A DNA stretch of 64,000 nucleotides from Isoetes taiwanensis (GCA_021234155.1 JAJEKV010000778.1:1-64000), one strand, 5' to 3'; positions 1 to 10,740 are shown, numbered from the stretch's first letter. The notes: generated by a model not told the origin, from the sequence alone. Made by a program: numbers and translations.

Positions 1-540
1 AATGGGACCTTGTAGTCGTTGAACCATCCTCAATGTTCATGCGGATGTGGAAGAGACCCATAAGTCTACGAACCACTATGTCTCAACCTTGGCAAATGTA
101 CTTGCGGAAGCACTTAGAAGGAAGCGACGATGCGATTCTTTGCACCTAAAGGGAGCGAGGAGGATTACGTATTTTGGATGTTGCTATGCACCAAGCCAAA
201 ATTTGAAGTTAAAATGACTTCAAGCGAGCGGAAACTTGTTTATGAGAGGTGAAACCGTTGTGGAGGCATTTACTATAGAAAGGCGCCTCGGTCAAAGGTG
301 ATGTATGAGTTGTTGACAAGCGAGCCAAAGTCACTTGTATTCTCTACTCAAATTTGTGCTATTAGAGGTTCCCATGCGGCAGATCAAGAAAGGTGCTTTC
401 GAGCTGTTTTACAGGCTAGACCAGGCGGATGAGGAAAGATTCTAGAAAACTTGCAGGGGTTTTATCGATGAAGATAGCATGTCGATGAAGAAATAGTGAA
501 CACATTCTTCTGAAGTTAGGAAATGATTGAGAAATTTTGA
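1..540 (+). pseudogene. Decayed protein-coding fragment, open at left edge
   Basis: I do not recognise the family. From base 3 the third frame is open for about 48 codons and runs off the left edge. It reads WDLVVVEPSSMF near the start and QPWQMYLRKHLEGSDDAI before its stop. Directly after, other plus frames stay open and protein-like: EEDYVFWMLLCTKPKFEVK near 155-220, then RCGGIYYRKAPRSKVMYELL and a Cys-containing stretch to about 430. The pieces abut in order on one strand, as expected for one coding region broken by one or two frameshifts and a stop. No motif gives a function. It could be the 3' part of a mobile-element ORF or a host gene fragment. Confidence 0.3.
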
Positions 541-689
541 ATATGTTGTTGTGTCTTGCCTTGTTTGGGAATAATATAAAAACTCAATTCCATGCTCAAT
601 TGTATTTTGATGTCCCTTGTTTCAATGTAATATGTTTATACGATGTAATATGTAATTGTATTTTGATGTCCACATTGTAACATGCCTTT

Positions 690-770
690 GAGTTCACCAC
701 ATGTTTCACCACATGTGTTTCACCATGTGGTGACACATATGTTCACTACATGTTTCACCCGTGTTTCACT
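690..770. repeat. Short CACCACATGT minisatellite
   Basis: About 80 bases contain several imperfect copies of TTCACCACATG, including the palindromic core CACATGTG. The same words recur in the larger minisatellites near 5.6-6.3 kb and 10.1-10.7 kb. No gene is seen in the surrounding 540-985. Confidence 0.5.
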
Positions 771-987
771 TTACTGTCTCTTCTTCCGACACAAATAGAT
801 CATACGAGCAGCTTTTATTCAAAATGCTTTCCTTTTCCTTAAATTCTGTCGGTCCCATCAATTCCTCTCATCATCCTTTGGTGGCGGCCGTGAAAAAATC
901 ATTATGGGATGGCAAAAATTAATGACCTCGGGCAACCCAAAAGGCCGAGATGCCATTCTTCTTGCTCCCCGAGTTTGATTTATTTAC

Positions 988-1731
988 GGTTCGAGCGAGA
1001 GTTCTGGTTCTGGCGAGGTCCTTGGAAGCGGTTCTGATTCTGATTGGGTGGGAAGCGGTTCTGGTTCTGACTTCACGGCGGCTACTTCAGCGGGCATAGC
1101 CAACTTCACCTCTTGGATCTTTTGCAAAGCGATGGAGTGCTTAGGAATGGGACAATGTGACGAGAGAAGAAGAGCCCATAATACCTAGGTATTGCTGTCG
1201 ATTTTCAGCCATGCGAGAATGGATGGACATGCTCGAGGCAACAGAAATTACTCTATTCACGGATGAGAATATGACCCGCGAAATGCTGAAAACTCTCACC
1301 GGGGAGGTTGAATTGTACACCACCGGCTCGGACCTCTCAACCTGCGCCTCCCTTTGAAATTTTTACACACGGCATCTTTGGCCCGTTCCTCATACTATTG
1401 CCGGGATACGCAAAGGTTGAGACCTTTTACGCTTAATGGCTACCAAGCCTTTCACGGCTAAAAGCGGTTCCTCTTTTGTTATGATAGGTTGTTTCTGAGA
1501 GGACCAATTCCTTCACTTGGGGATATGTTCTATCATCACAAGGCCTTGCGGGATGGACATGGAGAAGCTGCTATTACGTTTGGTAACACTCCACCATTAT
1601 GGTTTTGCTTTCCCTCGAATGGGAGCAAATAATTTGGGAAAGCTGACCCGGTGGCCAGCGATACGGTGATCATAGAAGATGGCGAGGAGGAGCTGGACCC
1701 CGGATCTCTTTTGATAGACCCACGGGAATGA
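988..1731 (+). pseudogene. Frameshifted ORF with Ser/Gly-rich N-terminus and acidic C-terminus
   Basis: Three adjoining plus-strand frames read as one protein. At 988-1155 a Ser/Gly-rich stretch (GSGSDSDWVGSGSGSDF) leads into TSWIFCKAMECLGMGQ. At 1157-1357 the next frame gives RYCCRFSAMREWMDMLEATE and so on. From about 1340 to 1731 a third frame carries SSYYCRDTQRLRPFTLNGYQ, then LFLRGPIPSLGDMFYHHKAL, then an acidic end with DTVIIEDGEEELDPGS, and closes at a TGA. Two frameshifts and two in-frame TAA codons break it. The composition is plainly protein-like, but I recognise no domain. It lies just upstream of a second broken ORF on the same strand, which suggests a small two-ORF mobile element or a multi-exon gene. 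The function is unknown. Confidence 0.4.
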
Positions 1732-1846
1732 AAACAAGTGTAATCATTTTATATGTTTAATATAAATCTTCACTCTTCAATCTTTCTTTGTTTAATTGAC
1801 CACGGTGAAAGTGACACACGGAAAAAAATTACATTAGGATGAGCGG

Positions 1847-2605
1847 AATGGGACGAGAGAAACACATGATGAAACCCACCTTTGGAAATCTGTCACATCA
1901 AATGCAAGGTCAATCATTCAAAAGGCGGGCATGCGGGAAGCATTGGGGAAAACCATAAATCTAGTTTTGCATGCGGACATTGGCTTATCACAATCCAGCT
2001 ATGGCGGAAGAAAAAGCGAGAAGGAGAACACGAGCACAAACAATTTTGCGGTTCAAATCACGGTGCGCATCACGGTAGGACCTATCTTGGAGCAAATAAA
2101 CCGAGGAGCAGGCGGGATATTAGAGGGCGGAGGACCCATGAATTCGAGGTATTCTAGGCTTAAAACATAGGTTAATTCGATGGGCTTAAAAGAATTAGAA
2201 GCCAAAGGCGGTGATAGGCGGTTGCCTTTCTTTGTAGTAAATGTTGTTTTACCGCGGATGATGTTGTTTACAGATCACGGTCGGGGAGACTTAGGCTGGT
2301 GCGGTAGCCGGGGGTTACGGGGGTGGTGTATGATTCGAGGATGAGTTCTCGGCTCTCCCATGCTTGAGGAAGAGGATATGTTCATCCAACTAAAAGCAGG
2401 AAATGATCATGCTTCAGCCATTAAAAAAAGTGCTCCAACATGCGGATGCATGGAGACACAACAACTTTGAGACAATACTTTATGAATACGTATCATAAGT
2501 GGGAGGCGAAGCGAGAAGCTCATGTTTTAGTGTTTCTTTGGATTACACCAACTATTCAGCAGAAACACTTGATGAAATCTTGAGCGTGGAAGAAGAAGAG
2601 TTCTG
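1847..2605 (+). pseudogene. Second decayed ORF downstream of the 988-1731 ORF
   Basis: An ATG at 1847 opens MGREKHMMKPTFGNLSHQ. After a frameshift near 1930 the frame continues through MREALGKTINLVLHADIG, TVGPILEQINRGAGG and, past a TAG, KELEAKGGDRRLPFFVVNVV. A further frame ends with LDYTNYSAETLDEILSVEEE and a TGA at about 2605. Two in-frame stops and two or more frameshifts interrupt it. The acidic C-terminus resembles the end of the preceding ORF in character only. No known domain was identified. The 115-base spacing and shared strand suggest the two ORFs belong to one element or transcript. Some lesions may be sequence errors. Confidence 0.35.
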
Positions 2606-3459
2606 AGATCTCACAATGCGGGGATCCCGATTGAGCCCGATAGCGTATGTCATCTCTAATGCATTTTGATAATACTAGAAGCTTTCGGGGTTATAGTTTT
2701 CCACGATTTTTTTGCATACTTCATTTCATAAAAGTATGAACTATTCTACTGAGGGTATGGTAGATTTCCATATGTATTTTTCTCCCTTTGAAATATAAAA
2801 ACAAGCGTTTGCATCACCACGACTTCACCACGGTTTTCCACGGCTTTCACCCGCAGTTTCACCATAATCGGCGGGGGCATTGACCATTTTGACCGGTCAG
2901 AAAATGGAATGGCTCTCAGATTCGATAGTATCTTGGTGATTTTGGTGACAGCAATATATGGATCCCAAATTAGGTCCCGAATTGATATGAGGCCAAAATT
3001 CATTAAGCTACGCTTTGTGCAAAATTCTTGCAAAGGCCACTAACTTTTGCTTGAGGGGAATTACGTGTTTTTTTTTAGGTTTCTTTTGAACTCTATTTCT
3101 TTTGAACCCGAGCCACCCATCTCATATTTTCCTATTTCTTTGAAATTTGGTTACCATATTTTGTTAGTGTGCGGATCATAGATTACGCACCTTCAAATTC
3201 CTTGTTTGCATTTTATAATTAATGACAAAAAGTTACTAAGCTGAGCAGTTAGCTAAGCTTGAAAGAGCGGTGGAAGCTTTCGAGGAAGCAGTTAAAAGCA
3301 AAACAAGTTCTATTGCAAAACAAGGACTATTGCAAAACAAGTTCTGTCATTAATGAAAAGCCTTTACAAAGAATAGTCACAAGGACTATTGCCAAAAAAA
3401 ATTGAAACCGGGGATTACAATACAAATCTAAACTAATCGGTAGGGGGCCATCTTGAGCT
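2606..3459. other. Stretch without recognised gene
   Basis: No coherent coding frame longer than about 95 codons and no clear repeat array is seen. A short direct repeat built on GCAAAACAAG occurs near 3300-3345, and 3068-3076 is a T run. Confidence 0.4.
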
Positions 3460-3966
3460 CTATATGGAGGTCGTCCTCATGGCATACATCTTCATTTTAG
3501 AGGTGGCTCCTGCGTCATCATAACCTGCATGCACCCACTTTCGAGCACCCGCAGCGAGCGGCGGCTTGATGATCCATGATGAGCTTCTCCACCTCGGTGG
3601 AGTGAACTTACCCCCTGCCTTGTTGGGGCGGCGGCCTCCTACGGTGGAGGAAGACCGCGGATCCTCCGAGGAAGCCGCGGATTCGACCCGTCTTTGGCTG
3701 CGCGCGAAGGAAGCGGGCACAATGGCGGGATAGTGTTGAGGAGGAGTGTAGTCTTGAACTTGGCCATGGCGGAAGTGAAGGAGATGGGCCCGGAATGGGG
3801 AAGAGTGAAGGAGATGGCGGAATAGGCGATGGGGACGGAATGAAGGCTGGAGGGGCAGAATTTTGGGAATAAAGGGATGCAAATCGTAGGCATTCATACG
3901 ATTTTTGGGAATGAAGGCGAAAAGAGGAAAGGGGCGTTTGCATGCATGCCACCTAGGCTCCAACAT
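3460..3966 (-). CDS. Uncertain ORF in a CpG-rich patch
   Basis: A minus-strand frame of 168 codons with a normal ATG spans a locally CpG-rich segment (about 3590-3730). Its middle reads like protein (SQRRVESAASSEDPRSSSTV, then GGRRPNKAGGKFTPPRW), but the first third is His/Pro/Leu-rich low complexity. An overlapping frame at 3608-3952 is also open, so the openness may simply reflect GC content. No domain is recognised. The start lies inside a CATGCCACCTAGGCTCC minisatellite copy at 3940-4000, which makes a true start there doubtful. It could be a decayed first exon plus promoter. Confidence 0.2.
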   Translation of the reverse strand: MLEPRWHACKRPFPLFAFIPKNRMNAYDLHPFIPKILPLQPSFRPHRLFRHLLHSSPFRAHLLHFRHGQVQDYTPPQHYPAIVPASFARSQRRVESAASSEDPRSSSTVGGRRPNKAGGKFTPPRWRSSSWIIKPPLAAGARKWVHAGYDDAGATSKMKMYAMRTTSI

Positions 3967-4179
3967 ACCCGCGATAAAGGGTCAAGCATGCCACATAGGC
4001 CGAAAGTATTAGGAAAATCCACTTCTTGTGGCAATTGTGTAAAAGTGCTTGTATAGATACTTTTATGAATATAAAGAAGTTTACGTTTTTTGCATTCTCA
4101 TTTTATGCTTGATTCTGAGAAATTTGTACTTGAATGTTGAATGAATTCAAGGTATATTTGGCTGGATTAAAGCTGAATT

Positions 4180-4640
4180 AAACTTGCACAAGGCACATTA
4201 GACATATGGGTGAGATCAAAGAAAGGCACTAAGGCTTTGTGGTATCATTTTTTTAGAAAGCAGGGCCTGTGGTAAAAAGCAAGAATTAGAAATTTACACA
4301 AGGCACAAATTTACACAAGACACAAAGCCATTACAAACTATTTTCTGGATTAAACAAAAGGCACAAGGCACGGATTCTGATCGGCACAAGGCCATCATAT
4401 GTTAAAAGCAGAAAATACTAGAATACTCGAGAATTAGAAATTTACACAAGGTTCAAAAAGGCACAAGGCCATCATATATTCAAAAAGGCACTAAGGCCAT
4501 CATATATTACAAAAAGAGGCACTAAGGCACTGTATCACAAGGGGTGAGTTCACAAGGGGGTGAGATCAACAAGGGGGTGAGATCAAATGAAGGCACTAAG
4601 GCCTATATACCATCGTTTTTTCAAAAAAATACAAAGGCAC
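4180..4640. repeat. Degenerate GGCACAAGG / GGCACTAAGG repeat
   Basis: The words AAGGCACAAGGC, AAGGCACTAAGGC, AATTTACACAAGG and GGGGTGAGATCA recur irregularly over about 450 bases. The unit length is not fixed, so this looks like an eroded minisatellite. It is followed by a run of about 25 A ending near 4688. Confidence 0.55.
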
Positions 4641-4850
4641 AAAAGGCACGTAGACTAACTTGATCAAAAAAAAAAAAAAAAAAAAAAAGGTGTACGGCCG
4701 GGACTTCAAGCTACATCATCGTAAGAAAAAGTGAAGAAAATTAGTTTAGAATACATAAAAGAAAGCAAAAATTTAATGCATGCATGCTACTTACTTTGTA
4801 GAAAATTTTGGGTTCAAAAAAAAACTTCATGTTCTTCTTCATCTTCTACC

Positions 4851-4938
4851 TCTTCTTCTTCTTCTTCTTCTTCTTCTTCTTCTTCTTCTTCTTCTTCTTC
4901 TTCTTCTTCTTCTTCTTCTTCTTCTTCTTCTTCTTCTT
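4851..4938. repeat. (CTT)n trinucleotide microsatellite
   Basis: About 29 uninterrupted TTC/CTT units. All three plus frames stay open through it as poly-Ser, poly-Leu or poly-Phe, which is why long spurious reading frames start here. Confidence 0.97.
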
Positions 4939-5028
4939 GGCTTCGATCTTGGCTTCGTTATCGAGAATCTTGGGAATCAAATTGATCATCGGAAGAAGCT
5001 TCATCGAAGGAATCGAAATTAGAGGGAG

Positions 5029-5081
5029 GATTCCACCTCTTAAAGCTCAGAAAGATCTTGAGCTTTGGAAGAGGTGGAATC
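5029..5081. repeat. Near-perfect 53-nt hairpin
   Basis: The left arm 5029-5049 pairs with 5059-5081. A 13-bp outer stem (GATTCCACCTCTT) and an 8-bp inner stem (AAAGCTCA) are separated on the right arm by two extra Gs. The loop is GAAAGATCT. It could be the core of a small foldback element or a structured RNA. Nothing around it identifies a gene. Confidence 0.7.
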
Positions 5082-5582
5082 GGACTTCGAAGCTCTCGGG
5101 CTCGGGGCTCTGGAGTCTTTGGGCTCTCGGGGTTCGGGCTCCGGCAAATGGTAATTTGGCCAAGATCCTATTTCATAAGCTGGCCATCACACTGTGCCAA
5201 AGGAATTGGCGGTTCCGGCGCTTAGGGGAGGGAGGCGAGAGGGAGAGGGGAGGAGGCGGAGTTGGAGGGGAGGCGGTGGCCGACATTGTTGGAAGGAATT
5301 GGGCGATGCTTCTCCTTCACGACCATAGCCTATAAAAGGTGGCGTGAAATTAATTTAAATGAGCTCGATTTTAGGATTTCGTACCATTAGCATCTTTATT
5401 CCTAAAGATTTAGTAGGATACTAATAATAACCTCGAAATGACCATTATTTTATTTTCTAAAAACACAAAAAAAAAATATATATATATATCTATCTGAATT
5501 GGCCATTCATTTTTGGACACCAATCATATTATCTTTGGCTTGGCACTTGTTTAGTAATTTTAGTTATAATTAGCTAGTGTAA

Positions 5583-6300
5583 GCACATGCCGCGTAAGCT
5601 CCAACATGCCACCTATGATGCACCACATGATTCACCACATGATTCACCAAATGCACCACATGATTCACCACATGCACCATTTGCATCACCAAACATGTTG
5701 GTCAATGAAAGTCAAACATGTAACAAAGGTCATGTAAAGGCTCAAGCATGCCAAGGTGGCTCAAATATGCCACCTAGGCTCCAACATGCCAAGGTGGCTC
5801 AAACATGCCACGTAAGCTCCAACATGCCACCTATGATGCACCACATGATTCACCACATGATTCACCAAATGCACCTCATGATTCACCACATTTGCATCAC
5901 CATTTGCATCACATGTAACAAACATGTTGGTCAATGAAAGTCAAACATGTAACAAAGCACCACATGATTCATGTAAAAGGCTCAAGCATGCCAAGGTGGC
6001 TCAAATATGCCACCTAGGCTCAACATGCCAAGGTGGCTCAAACATGCCACGTAAGCTCCAACATGCCACCTGATGCACCACATGATTCACCACATGATTC
6101 ACCAAATGCACCTCATGATTCACCACATGCACCATTTGCATCACCAAACATGTTGGTCAATGTCAAAAGTCAAACATGCCAACGTAAGCTCCAACATGCC
6201 ACCTATGATTCACCACATGATTCACCACATGGTTCACCAAATGCACCACATGATTCACCACATGCACCATTTGCATCACCACATCTATCACGACATGTAA
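5583..6300. repeat. CATGATTCACCA / CATGCCACGTAAGCTCCAA higher-order minisatellite
   Basis: A short unit, CACATGATTCAC, is repeated inside a longer block that also contains AACATGCCACCTAGGCTCC and AAACATGTTGGTCAATG. The long block recurs about four times (near 5590, 5810, 6040 and 6185) with small deletions. Its CATGCCACCTAGGCTC word recurs at 3940-4000 and 20,700-21,110. Open frames rich in His, Met and Pro across it are by-products of the repeat. Confidence 0.85.
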
Positions 6301-7546
6301 CACCACATTGTCATGAATCTTTGAATACATCAATTTCTTACGGAGATTTGAACTCCACGAGTGTTGCTCTGGTCAGTCGAAAAAAGTCTATTGTATACAA
6401 TAGTATACAACAATGTACATTAGAGTGTCAATGAAAGAATAGGTTACAAAGAATAACCTCTTTGGTTACAATAATACAAACATGTGATTACAAGTAAAGA
6501 TCTATTGATCTGTCAACCTCAGCTTCATTACTACAGCAACTGTGCTTCACAACATCAATCATCATTCTGCGCGTGTCCAACAGCTCGCAACTAGAAATTG
6601 GTACACCCTGCAACAAACATATCAGGCCTCACATTGGATGAGTAATACCTTCAAATTCACGAACTCACCTTGCATTGGGATAGTATGTCCAAGTCTCGCA
6701 TTCTTTGCAGCCACAACTTTCTTTACAAAGACACATATAAGCGGGACCACCCGACCCGGCAATCAGGGTGGTGGGGAACTTGTAATTTTCTTGTTAAGCT
6801 GACTTTATGGTGCTTAGAATTTTGTGTTTGCATCCTCAACAAAACTCATGGCGGGCTTTCGGAGCCCTTGTACATTTCTAAATTTGTCAAAATGGTACAC
6901 ACAGGTGACATTTAAGCGGGTGACCTCCAAGACCTACAATGACATACATTGTCAGTCTTGCTGATAACATCTTTGGAGAATGGTACATTCAGAAATTGCA
7001 AGTTGAGGGTTCAGCGGTTTGTCCTTTGAAGCAAGCTCGTTCGGCGATAATGTGTAAATGGCGGATCCATGAAATGGAACCTACATTCCATGTCATGCTT
7101 GATCTTGGTGGTGCATACACTGCCAAAGTCAAAGATGCGGTAAAACAAGATGATTTAAGAAACAACGAGAAGACTTCAAATCGAGTTGTTTTATATTAAA
7201 TTACTAACCTCATGAAGAAATGGACTATCATGTCAACTGAACCAATCCCTACTTTTCTCCAATATTTACGTTGCCTCTTGATCAAGCACAAGAGGCTCCT
7301 AACATCCTTTAAACACTTCAAGTGGCAAGTGTTACGGTGGGATGTGCGCTCTTAACTGCGGGTCCTCGTCTTTGGTGGTGTAAGTTTACATTCAGCAAAT
7401 GGAAGATCATTGAAAACCTTGAGGAACATTGAAATAGCCAAGAAATGAACAATTGAAGTAAAACTTTGTTTATATTAAAAAGTCAAGAGAGGTTACATCA
7501 TATACACAATAATACTATTTCTAGGCTTTAGTTCTATGTTTTCATC
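6301..7546. other. Stretch with only short open frames
   Basis: Short plus frames (for example 6939-7199, with DNIFGEWYIQKLQVEGSAV) look mildly protein-like, but I cannot link them to a family or to splice sites. No repeat array is seen. Confidence 0.3.
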
Positions 7547-8348
7547 ATATTAATACAAATTTGACTCTCGATTGTCAAACATATTGACATTTTGTTGCTT
7601 TTCGACATAACTTTGCACATTCCACGCGCCCGGCAACCCACGAAGCCAAACCTTTAGATCATTCATGGGGAAATTGCCATCTACTGTCGGGGCTCCGGTT
7701 TGTTTGGGACAGATCATGGTGTTTAGGCGCATTGAGGTACCCTTTGTATCTGTTTGTCATCAATGAGAACCACGTTCTCTTTTGTGAAACACGGAAATTC
7801 GTAAGTAGACCTTTTGGGGTGCTTCAAAAAAATTGGCTTTTCTTTTGTTAAATAAATTTGTGTTGGTACTTGATCGACTCCATATGAACTTGAATTTGTC
7901 CTTGTGTTTCATCAATGCTCCCTTAACTATGACTCTCAAGTTTTGAGCTGCAGGCTGGACCAAAGTGCTATATGAAAATTACATTTGCACCAATCTATGA
8001 ACTTCGGCCCAGCCTGGTCTAGTTACTACCCACTTGGTTACATTAAGTGTGATCAACTTAACATCATCTTCTTTGGCGGTGGGTATGGACTCACTCTTGT
8101 CATAGCTTCTACCCGAACTCCATTGTAGTAAAAACAAGCGAGGATTAGGCTTAACCTTGTAGTCTTGCATGGGCGAGTTGGTGCAGGGCTGGAAACTTAC
8201 GCCCGGCATTTCTTGAGTGCGGGGCTGGGAACTTACCTTGACATCTCTTCATCATGAGGGGCTGGAAACTTACGCCCGGAATGTCTTGGAGGTGTCTTTT
8301 GCTTGGAATTCTTCTCTTGCTTTTTCTACGAGACACTTCCGGCTGCAA
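7547..8348 (-). pseudogene. C-terminal part of an unidentified minus-strand gene
   Basis: Read on the minus strand from 8345, a TTTTGCAG acceptor-like site precedes a basic segment (EVSRRKSKRRIPSKRHLQD). The frame from 8209 to 7763 is continuous except for one TAA. It holds TKWVVTRPGWAEVHRLVQM before the stop, and LRVIVKGALMKHKDKFKFIW and KANFFEAPQKVYLRISVFHK after it. Frame changes then lead into MICPKQTGAPTVDGNFPMND and VWLRGLPGAWNVQSYVEKQQ, ending in TAA at 7547. GTAAGT donor-like sites lie near 8238. The pieces are ordered and co-linear, as in a multi-exon gene whose upstream parts lie at 8.4-11.5 kb. The function is unknown, and the frame breaks are either decay or sequence error. Confidence 0.4.
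8185..8285 (-). repeat. Tandem triplication carrying GTAAGT sites
   Basis: Three copies of a roughly 36-base unit, each with GGGGCTGGRAACTTACG on the plus strand, occur near 8186, 8221 and 8258. On the minus strand, the strand of the surrounding coding pieces, each copy presents GTAAGTTYCCAG, a donor-like GTAAGT followed closely by an acceptor-like CCAG. Confidence 0.6.
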
Positions 8349-8445
8349 AATTACTTGATTCGGTAACTATATGGGTCAAATTAAAAGAAGGCAGGCACAA
8401 AAGGTTGGAAGTTACCTTGTGACTTACATTCACCAAGCGATTTGT

Positions 8446-8688
8446 TCAAATCATAACTGATGCATCTGCTGATTTGGCGATTGGTGTGGAGCATGATTGC
8501 ATCTGTTGATCTGGCGATTGTTGTCGGTTGGAGCACCCCTTGGGGCTTGACTTGATGCACCCTCTTGATTTGTTGACATCTCTTGATTTGTCCGGCTTCT
8601 GTAACTGATGCATCTTGATTTGCAGGGAGTTTCTATATGTGTCTAATGCTTTTGAAGGGGTGTGAGTGTCTTGTCCCCTAATGACCAC
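8446..8688 (-). pseudogene. Ser/Lys/Gln-rich middle segment of the minus-strand gene
   Basis: An 80-codon minus frame contains QKPDKSRDVNKSRG, KSSPKGCSNRQQSPDQQMQ and IAKSADASV. It is low-complexity and hydrophilic, as in linkers of nuclear proteins. It lies between the zinc-binding-like piece at 9.6-10.0 kb and the C-terminal piece at 7.5-8.3 kb, all on the same strand. A donor-like GGTAAAT lies at about 8769 on the minus strand. It is assigned to this gene only by position and strand. Confidence 0.25.
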
Positions 8689-8973
8689 ATTGTACCTCTA
8701 TATCTACAAAGTAGGGATGAAGAAGTAAGCTACATATCCCAATTGCATCAAACAAGACTTGGATTTACCTTTGAGGGTGAAAATAATTCCCTTTTTGGTG
8801 TGCTAGATGGACTCACATAGTCATTGCCACCGGTATGAGCGATTAGACTGAATTAGTAAGCGGCACCATGCTCGCAAACACGGAATTGAATCACAATTGA
8901 TTATAACTATGCTTTGGTTTTTTTTAACTAAGCTCGGACTTTTTACTCTCTTTCGATGTTCTGTTTTTTATAT

Positions 8974-9270
8974 ATCTAAAGTGTCCCCTAAAATGGCGGC
9001 GATCTCATCGGGGGCACTTTAGATCCCTAAAAAACAAGGAGAAACAAAAAAGACTAAGCCCACCCAGGATCTTGTTTTATGTCGGGCTTACTCCTTTTGA
9101 GTTTCTGCTTGATGTATCTAATTAGCCACACAGTGGCGATGTCATCTAGGGGCAAATTAGATACAATCGAAGGAGACTAAGCAGGGCTTACTCTCTTTTG
9201 AGTTTCTGAGTGTATCTAATTAAGCCACCTAAAATGAGTGGCGACCTCATCCTAGGGGCAAATTAGATAC
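8974..9270. repeat. Cluster of three related hairpins
   Basis: Hairpin 1 pairs 8974-8988 with 9010-9024 (ATCTAAAGTG, then CCCC). Hairpin 2 pairs 9114-9123 with 9155-9164, and hairpin 3 pairs 9212-9221 with 9261-9270; both use GTATCTAATT against AATTAGATAC. The loops share GGCGAYSTCATC and a GGGGCA before the right arm. Direct repeats GACTAAGC and GGCTTACTC...TTTTGAGTTTCTG separate the hairpins. The pattern is a tandemly amplified structured unit of about 100-140 bases. Confidence 0.75.
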
Positions 9271-9559
9271 GTCAAACAGGGACAAGCGAAAGAGACTAAG
9301 CCGGTGAAAGATTAGGAAGTCCACTAATCCTAATTGGCATCTGTCCCTTACATCGGGCCCTTAGCATGTAAACTAAGCTACCTATAAGTGCTCGTAAGTG
9401 CCTCGGTGGCTTGAAGTTGCTTTTGATCCTCCCTACTCACACCTAAGGCTTGTACCCATCTTTGTAGAAAATTCATGACAGCAATTCTCAATGCAGCGGT
9501 GATTACAAATCACGCAAAGTGAGCATAAATTTGTCAATGAGAATACAATTATACTAAGC

Positions 9560-10020
9560 GCCGGGGAATTTTGTTATGAAGTACCTCAAAATTTGGCGGA
9601 CATGGAAGATGGTATTGGTATTTGCATTGACAATCAAAGTTGGTAGTGGTTTCCCCATCCCTTTGGAGGATCTTGCCCACAGAATGGACAACCACTACCA
9701 TAATCTTCAACCTTATCAAGGTGCGGAAGTAGTGGATCAAGACAAATAAAGAAGGCGGTCCTTGCAAGGCGAAACCTCTCTAACCTTGGTTCGGCACTTT
9801 CAATCTTTGTTTGTAATGCGCTTCCACTGGTGCGATGATTAAGCTCCTCGATTTTTTTGCGCTCAAGTTACGGTAATAGTTCCTTATTTCGGCCTCGTAT
9901 CTTGGCATATAGCAGAATACCGTCACCGCGACTTGGTTTATCCTCAATCATTCCTTCCCATTTTTTAAATCTTTATTCATCTTCACCGGTGCGGAACTCA
10001 AGTTCTTTGAACCTTCATTA
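9560..10020 (-). pseudogene. Exon-like piece with a Cys/His zinc-binding-like motif
   Basis: On the minus strand from about 10,015, one frame runs with two TAA stops through RFKKWEGMIEDKPSRGDGI, ERKKIEELNHRTSGSALQTK, RLERFRLARTAFFICLDPLL and DKVEDYGSGCPFCGQDPPKG to WGNHYQL. A one-base shift continues as DCQCKYQYHLPC. The CPFCG...CQC...HLPC spacing is like a treble-clef or RING/PHD-type zinc site, but it matches no family I can name. The frame around IEELNHR looks coiled-coil. GAGGTAC near the end could be a splice donor. It belongs by strand and order with the pieces at 10.9-11.5 kb and 7.5-8.7 kb. Confidence 0.45.
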
Positions 10021-10138
10021 AATACACACTGGGGGCTTTGATCACAAGTTTGCAACCTTGCCTTCTTTTGAATCACGATCTTGTAGAGTTGATCCATTCT
10101 CGGTGTCTGTTGAATTCAAGCTGGAAAGTAAGCCAAGG

Positions 10139-10740
10139 TTAGTACCACATGACACAACGGGGCACCACTTTACACACCACAAATTCCATCATGACAAACT
10201 TTGCACCACAAATGGCGTCATATTCACCACATGTGGTGTGGCATGTGGCACCAAACTGGTGCCACATGCCACCCATATCTTTTCTAATGCACCCAAGGCA
10301 CCACATATGGCAATCCATTGCCAGCACCACAAATGGCGTCAAAGACACCACATGTGGTGCAAAATGTGGATCCATAGTGGTGCCACATTAGGCTTACCAC
10401 ATGTGGCACCACAATGCACAGAAGGCACCACATCCGGCAGGCATCCACCACCCCATATGTGGCAGATAGCGTGGTGCAATATTTAGCGCAGCAGTTGGCA
10501 CCACATATGGCAGACAATCCACCATTCACAAGTATCACCATATCTAACATCACATATGACACTAAGTATAGAAACATATGGAAGCCAATTCACTATTGAG
10601 GAAAAGGTACCACGTTTGGTACTATATGTGACACTACATATGCTACAAACTACATTATTAACATATAATTGGCACCATATGACTGTCCTGTAACACATTT
10701 GGAGCTACATACTACTGTGAACTGAAATTATCCACCACAA
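10139..10740. repeat. CACCACATATGGCA minisatellite
   Basis: A degenerate array of GGCACCACATRTGGCA words, with CACATGTG palindromes, lies between two coding pieces of the minus-strand gene, possibly within an intron. Because the core is palindromic, both strands show long Cys/His/Met-rich open frames, which I regard as artefacts. Confidence 0.8.

Noticed and set aside
4731-5335. Open frames of 84-175 codons spanning poly-Ser, poly-Leu or poly-Phe
   Set aside because: They are produced by the (CTT)n tract, which is open in all plus frames. Nothing protein-like is conserved around it.
5587-6434. His/Met/Pro-rich open frames of 75-133 codons
   Set aside because: They follow the minisatellite unit and change frame with each indel in the repeat.
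9114-9270. A CRISPR-like array from regularly spaced repeats
   Set aside because: There are only three units with unequal spacing, the stems are long inverted repeats, and the setting is eukaryotic.
10139-10698. Cys/His-rich proteins on both strands
   Set aside because: The CACCACATATGGCA array is near-palindromic, so both strands stay open; the residues only mirror the repeat.
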